Assembly: GCF_029873635.1 (NCBI RefSeq)
Contig: NC_080428.1
Span: 62,421,957 to 62,485,956 of the forward strand
Direction: 5' to 3'
Length of the DNA stretch: 64,000 bases
From: Malania oleifera
Taxonomy: Eukaryota > Streptophyta > Magnoliopsida > Santalales > Ximeniaceae
This document shows positions 60,519 through 64,000 of the stretch, piece by piece. The stretch's first letter is position 1. Every line of letters starts with the position of its first letter. The position numbers and the translations under genes are program-made. The notes beneath the pieces were generated by a model. The model was not told the DNA's origin and did not search any database. It saw only the letters and a program-made list of their open reading frames with translations.

Positions 60519-61310
60519 ATGAGTGCGGGAGGTGATGGAGCAGAACCTTCCAATATGGGTGGTGGAGACCGTGACGCAGTATTGCATAGCGTCACCCAGC
60601 AGGTGATGGCTGAGATGGGTAGGAGCTCGAGGAAGCGGAGCTGCACGATCGAGTAGTTCACGCTTATGCGACCCCCATCTTTTGCTAGAGAAACGGACCC
60701 ACTAGTAGCAAAGAACTGGGTCTAGGACATAGAGGACATACTGACAGTCCTCTCATGTACAAATGAGCAGATGGTGTTATTTTCTACATTTAAATTGACT
60801 GGGGAAGCAAAGCACTGGTGGAGGTCGGTGAGACTACTAGAGGAGCAGAGGTCTGACCCTGTAGCGATGAAATGGAGTCGCTTTAGGGAGATTTTCTTCG
60901 AGCGGTACTTTCCCGCTACTGTTATGAGTGCGAAGGCATCAAAGTTTCTACATCGTACACAGGGGCCTTTGACGGTGCTGTAGTATGTAGCGAGATTCAT
61001 TGAGTTGTCCCGATTCGCCTCGTATCTAGTGCTAGATGAGAAGAGGAAGGTGAGAAAGTTTGAGGAGGGCCTGAGGCAGAACCTGTATAAGCAGGTGGTA
61101 GGCTTCCGGGTTCAGACCTTCTTAGAGATTGTTGATAGTGCTACGATGATTGAAAGCAGCCTATAGAGAGGCACTACAGCACAGAGTTAGGGAAAGAGGC
61201 CTGTGCCTTCAAAGTTTTAGGCAAAGTCCAGTCGACGGCGGTGGTGGAGACATGATAGCAGAGGGAGACGATGACAGGGAGGAGGAGAACGAGCAGTACA
61301 GGGTAGACAT
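60519..61310 (+). pseudogene. Ty3/gypsy gag (retrotrans_gag), one frame with stop codons
   Basis: The ATG at 60519 begins MSAGGDGAEPSN. Conserved gag core: RPPSFARETDPLVAKNWV, ILTVLSCTNEQMVLFSTFKL, TGEAKHWWRSV, WSRFREIFFERYFP, then FIELSRFASYLVLDEKRKVRKFEEGL shifting into a basic tail. In-frame stops are TAG at 60654, 60723, 60981, 61164, 61188 and 61218, and TGA at 61272; no frameshift is evident between them. Each TAG falls where this gag family usually has Gln. The sequence stops around 61310, before any protease or polymerase, so pol has been deleted or displaced. Confidence 0.85.
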
Positions 61311-62464
61311 ATGCTGTATTGATTTAAAAAAAATTAATTAAATTATATAATATAATATATTAATATAATACAGTATTATTATATATATATATATATTAAA
61401 GGTTATTATATATATATATGTAAGTAGTTTAATATATAAGTAATGATATTATAATAAACATATATATATATATATATGTATATATGTTGTTAGGTTCTCA
61501 GGAAGTTTTGTTACAGAGAGGCCCCCCTTTATGTTTCCAGCTCTCTCGTTGTCTCCTCCGTCCTCCTCCTCTCTCACCTCATTTCTTTGGCAAATATTCG
61601 GCCGATTGGAAAATCGAAGATACCGTTGGGTTCCTATCTTCGCCATCGACATTTCTACTGAAACGGATTTGTCGTAGGAGCGGCTTATACACCACTCCTG
61701 GGGAAAGGTATATTCCTTATCTTTCCTTAATTTCTCCTTAAATCTTCAGCTAAATCGACGATCAGGCACCACCACGAGATCTTAGTTTCGATCATTGTCA
61801 TTTTGGCCTGAGTAAATTTTTAATTTGGGTATCTTAGGCACCGCTCCAAAATGAGAGTGAGATTTAGGGAATTAAGTAAATTGGTTATATTTGAGAGTTT
61901 AATTATTTATTTAGAATTTATGGGCCTAGAAAATGTTAAAATAGTATTTTATTTAGGGTTGATTTAATGGAACTAGGATTTTTGATTCAGGGTTCAAGTG
62001 AGCACCGCAGGTATCTTTTCAGGATCTCTGTTGGCGTAATTCAAGAACACAAGTAAGGGGGAATATATTATTAAACCAGGTTTTATGAATTAAATGAATA
62101 AATGAATTGTGTTATGTATATATGTATATGTTTCCATATGGGTTTAAAATGCCAACCATTTAAATTATAATTTATGAGCCTATGACTGTTTTATTAGATA
62201 TGTATTTGTGAAAATTGACTGATGAAAATGAAAGATTTTTCAGGATAATTGTGCAGGAAATTAAAGGTATACTTTCAGTATAAGAACGATAAATGAGGGT
62301 TGGCTTATTTCACAGAAAATGTTTGAAATATATTACTAAATTGTGTGGCATGGGTAAAATGGAAATTCTGTGTTGAATTATGTTATATGTATGAAATGCA
62401 GGTTATACAGGGAAGGCAATAAAAATGAAAATGTGTTATGAATTATACTGCATATGATTGTTAA

Positions 62465-62635
62465 TTCAACCATAGATAATTGATGAACAACTGAAAGAAG
62501 TTGTAGTAGTAGAATAGCGCATATCTATGTGGACTAATTGATGAACAGCTGAAATGAGCTGTAGTAGCAGAATAGTGCATATCTATGTGGAGTAACTGAT
62601 GTACAACTGAAAGGAGTTGTAGTAATGAATGCAGA
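62465..62635 (+). repeat. Minisatellite (~58-bp unit, about 2.7 copies)
   Basis: AATTGATGAACA(A/G)CTGAAA, then GTTGTAGTAGTAGAATAGCG and CATATCTATGTGGA, recurs with few changes at about 62475, 62533 and 62591. Confidence 0.85.
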
Positions 62636-62859
62636 AAATGAAATGGAAAGAATGAAATAAAAGGTGAATGAAATGGAAATGAAATATGAAATGTGAATAA
62701 TGTAAAATGGGAAAGAGTCACGTAAAGTGAAATGCTACGAAATGTCAAAGTTAAGAACATGAACAGATCAAAAATACAGAATAAATGATAGAAAGAGTAA
62801 TGTATTATTGTAGTATCAGTATTCATGCTAGTATGATATGTATTTATATGTGCGGGGCA

Positions 62860-63115
62860 AACTCTTCACCTGAGGGCTTGCTGAGAAAGGTGAGTGCCCT
62901 AGTAGGTATCAGATGTAGTAGTAGGCTGCATAACGTATTAGGGCAGAGGAAAATTACTATTATGGGCGGAAAAATTTCCTTGTTCTCTAGAGCCTTTGCT
63001 GGTAAACCATTGTATGAACTGTGTGAGTATGAGATTACTTTTTCACCTGAGGGCTTACTGAGTAAGGTAAGTGCCCTAATATGCTTTAGTTGTGACCATT
63101 GGTTGCCTAAAGTAT
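62860..63115 (+). repeat. Tandem duplication (~183 bp) in LTR copy 3
   Basis: TTCACCTGAGGGCTTGCTGA (about 62866) recurs as TTCACCTGAGGGCTTACTGA (about 63049), each followed by a GTGAGTGCCCTA/GTAAGTGCCCTA stretch and a GCAGAGGA block. The unit corresponds to the single copy at 59425-59600 in LTR copy 2. Confidence 0.75.
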
Positions 63116-63414
63116 CAGAGCAGAGGAGTGCTACTTTCGTCGATGAGTCCTGATGTCCTAAAATCCTGCTCTCGGTATTTCTTTGTCGATGAGACACGTG
63201 TACTTAATTGATGAAATATGTGGGACATTTGGTGATGAAGACCCTGGGTTCGTCAACGAACCCTGCTGATTTTCATTTTTCAATTATTTTTATTATTATA
63301 TTTTTTTGGGTCTCTACAACTAGCATAGGGGACCCTCCACATGTCCTGGACTTCATCTTCTGTACTTGGGCATTAGGCTGTAGACAACCTGAAATGACTC
63401 GCAACTGGTGTGCT

Positions 63415-64000
63415 CACTAGCTTAGCATTGGCTATGCTAAACCTCTCCAACACCTTCTCTATATAGCCGCCTTGAGATAACCATAGTCTCCCTGCAGCTC
63501 AGTCCCTGCGAATCTCCATGCCAAGTATTTTATTGGATGCACCTAAATCTTTCATGTCGAATTTCTTTCCCAACAAAGTCTTCAACTGATTTACCTCGGT
63601 TATGTCTTTAACAACAATTAGCATATTGTTTATGTATAGAGACTTATCCACAAGTTTCCTCACTTACACACAGCAATCTTGCTCACATCTCCTGTAGTCG
63701 ATCTGGGTCATATAAGCAACAAACTTCTTATACCACTGCCTCGAAGACTACTTTAGCCCGTATAGTGACTTGTTCAGTTTGCAAACTAAATGCTTTTATC
63801 CTGGTTAGCTGAACCCTTTTGGCCATGTCATGTAAATCAAATCCTCCAGGTCACCATGGAGGAATGTCATCTTTACATCAATCTGCTCCAGATGTAGATC
63901 ATGTTGTGTCCCCAGCCCTAACACTACCCTAATGGAAGTGTGTTTGACCACAAAGGAGAAGATTTTATCATAATCTACTCCATTCCTCTGCAAGTATCCC
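63415..64000 (-). pseudogene. copia reverse-transcriptase fragment running off the right edge
   Basis: Minus-strand copia RT in broken frames, distinct from the element at 47503-54638. From the right edge: QRNGVDYDKIFSFVVKHTSI, LHLEQIDVKMTFLHGDLEDL, IYMTWPKGFS (63993-63805), then KLNKSLYGLK-like and SSRQWYKKF-like pieces. A damaged active-site region around 63620-63650 no longer shows YVDDM clearly. MKDLGASNKILGMEI-like and GGYIEKVLERFSIANAK-like sequence follows, to about 63415. Stops and small indels are frequent. The N-terminal pol and gag would lie right of the window. Confidence 0.82.

Larger units (their letters stand above)
61314..63318 (+). mobile_element. Related gypsy-type LTR, copy 3
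   Basis: Left AT/TA-rich part (61320-61480), then the CT-rich block and GGATTTGTCGTAGGAGCGGC, CACTCCTGGGGAAAGGTATA, colinear with copy 1. Then TGATTCAGGGTTCAAGTGAG (aligning with 55955 of copy 2) and CACCTGAGGGCTTGCTGAGA with GGGCAGAGGAAA (aligning with 59430-59540 of copy 2). It probably ends GGGTCTCTACA near 63318. It is too diverged from copy 2 to be its 3' LTR, so it comes from another member of the family. The left border is uncertain. Confidence 0.6.

Noticed and set aside
62461-63197. Minus-strand ORFs over LTR copy 3
   Set aside because: They follow the minisatellite and the GAAATG repeats (Phe/Ser-rich products), with no conserved domain.

Overview
This is plant nuclear DNA, most likely from a eudicot and probably from a species with a medium or large genome. 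The evidence is a plant clathrin light chain gene, a plant-specific CTD phosphatase-like gene with double-stranded RNA-binding domains, and a receptor-like kinase, all with GT-AG introns. They lie in AT-rich DNA full of plant-type retroelements. No species can be named from the sequence alone. There are no prokaryotic operons, no CRISPR array, and no tRNA or functional rRNA gene.

The window has two compartments. Positions 1-29,500 are genic. The last two exons of a receptor-like/cytoplasmic Ser/Thr kinase (+ strand, 2088-3496) are preceded by an intron that holds an RTE-type LINE. A clathrin light chain gene (minus strand, 5513-8946, 3 coding exons, 344 aa) converges on the kinase. Next comes an unusually stretched CPL1/FIERY2-like RNA polymerase II CTD phosphatase gene (minus strand, 11553-29040). 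Its 17 coding exons all join in phase to give 946 aa. Its introns hold at least four RTE-LINE pieces and two L1-type LINE pieces, in both orientations.

Positions 29,500-64,000 contain no recognisable host gene; this part is a nest of transposable elements. From left to right it holds: a SINE with an internal tandem array (31291-31700); a short hAT-like element (34630-35001); an RTE tail; a very large solo LTR with a perfect 5-bp target duplication (36810-43089), itself invaded by a hAT-like element carrying a protein-kinase fragment (37880-38667) and by a Cassandra-type TRIM with 5S-rRNA-like LTRs (40011-40757); a second SINE (43650-43866); an RTE fragment; a complete but mutated Ty1/copia element with both LTRs, primer site, polypurine tract and target duplication (47503-54638) and a long minisatellite in its leader; a nest of related Ty3/gypsy LTRs with a decayed gag (54850-63318) interrupted by a 2.0-kb solo LTR (56626-58631, perfect target duplication); and a copia reverse-transcriptase fragment running off the right edge.

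I found no undescribed enzymatic system. The most interesting signals concern genome dynamics. Every stop codon in the gypsy gag can be explained by C-to-T change at CAG or CGA. The copia element keeps a single 3.5-kb frame broken only by point stops. A kinase fragment sits inside a DNA transposon. A giant solo LTR carries three identical ACGT-core boxes. The CPL1 gene appears to have kept its splicing intact despite LINE-filled introns. Splice junctions were placed by eye from consensus sites, phase and remembered family sequence; no alignment or RNA evidence was available.
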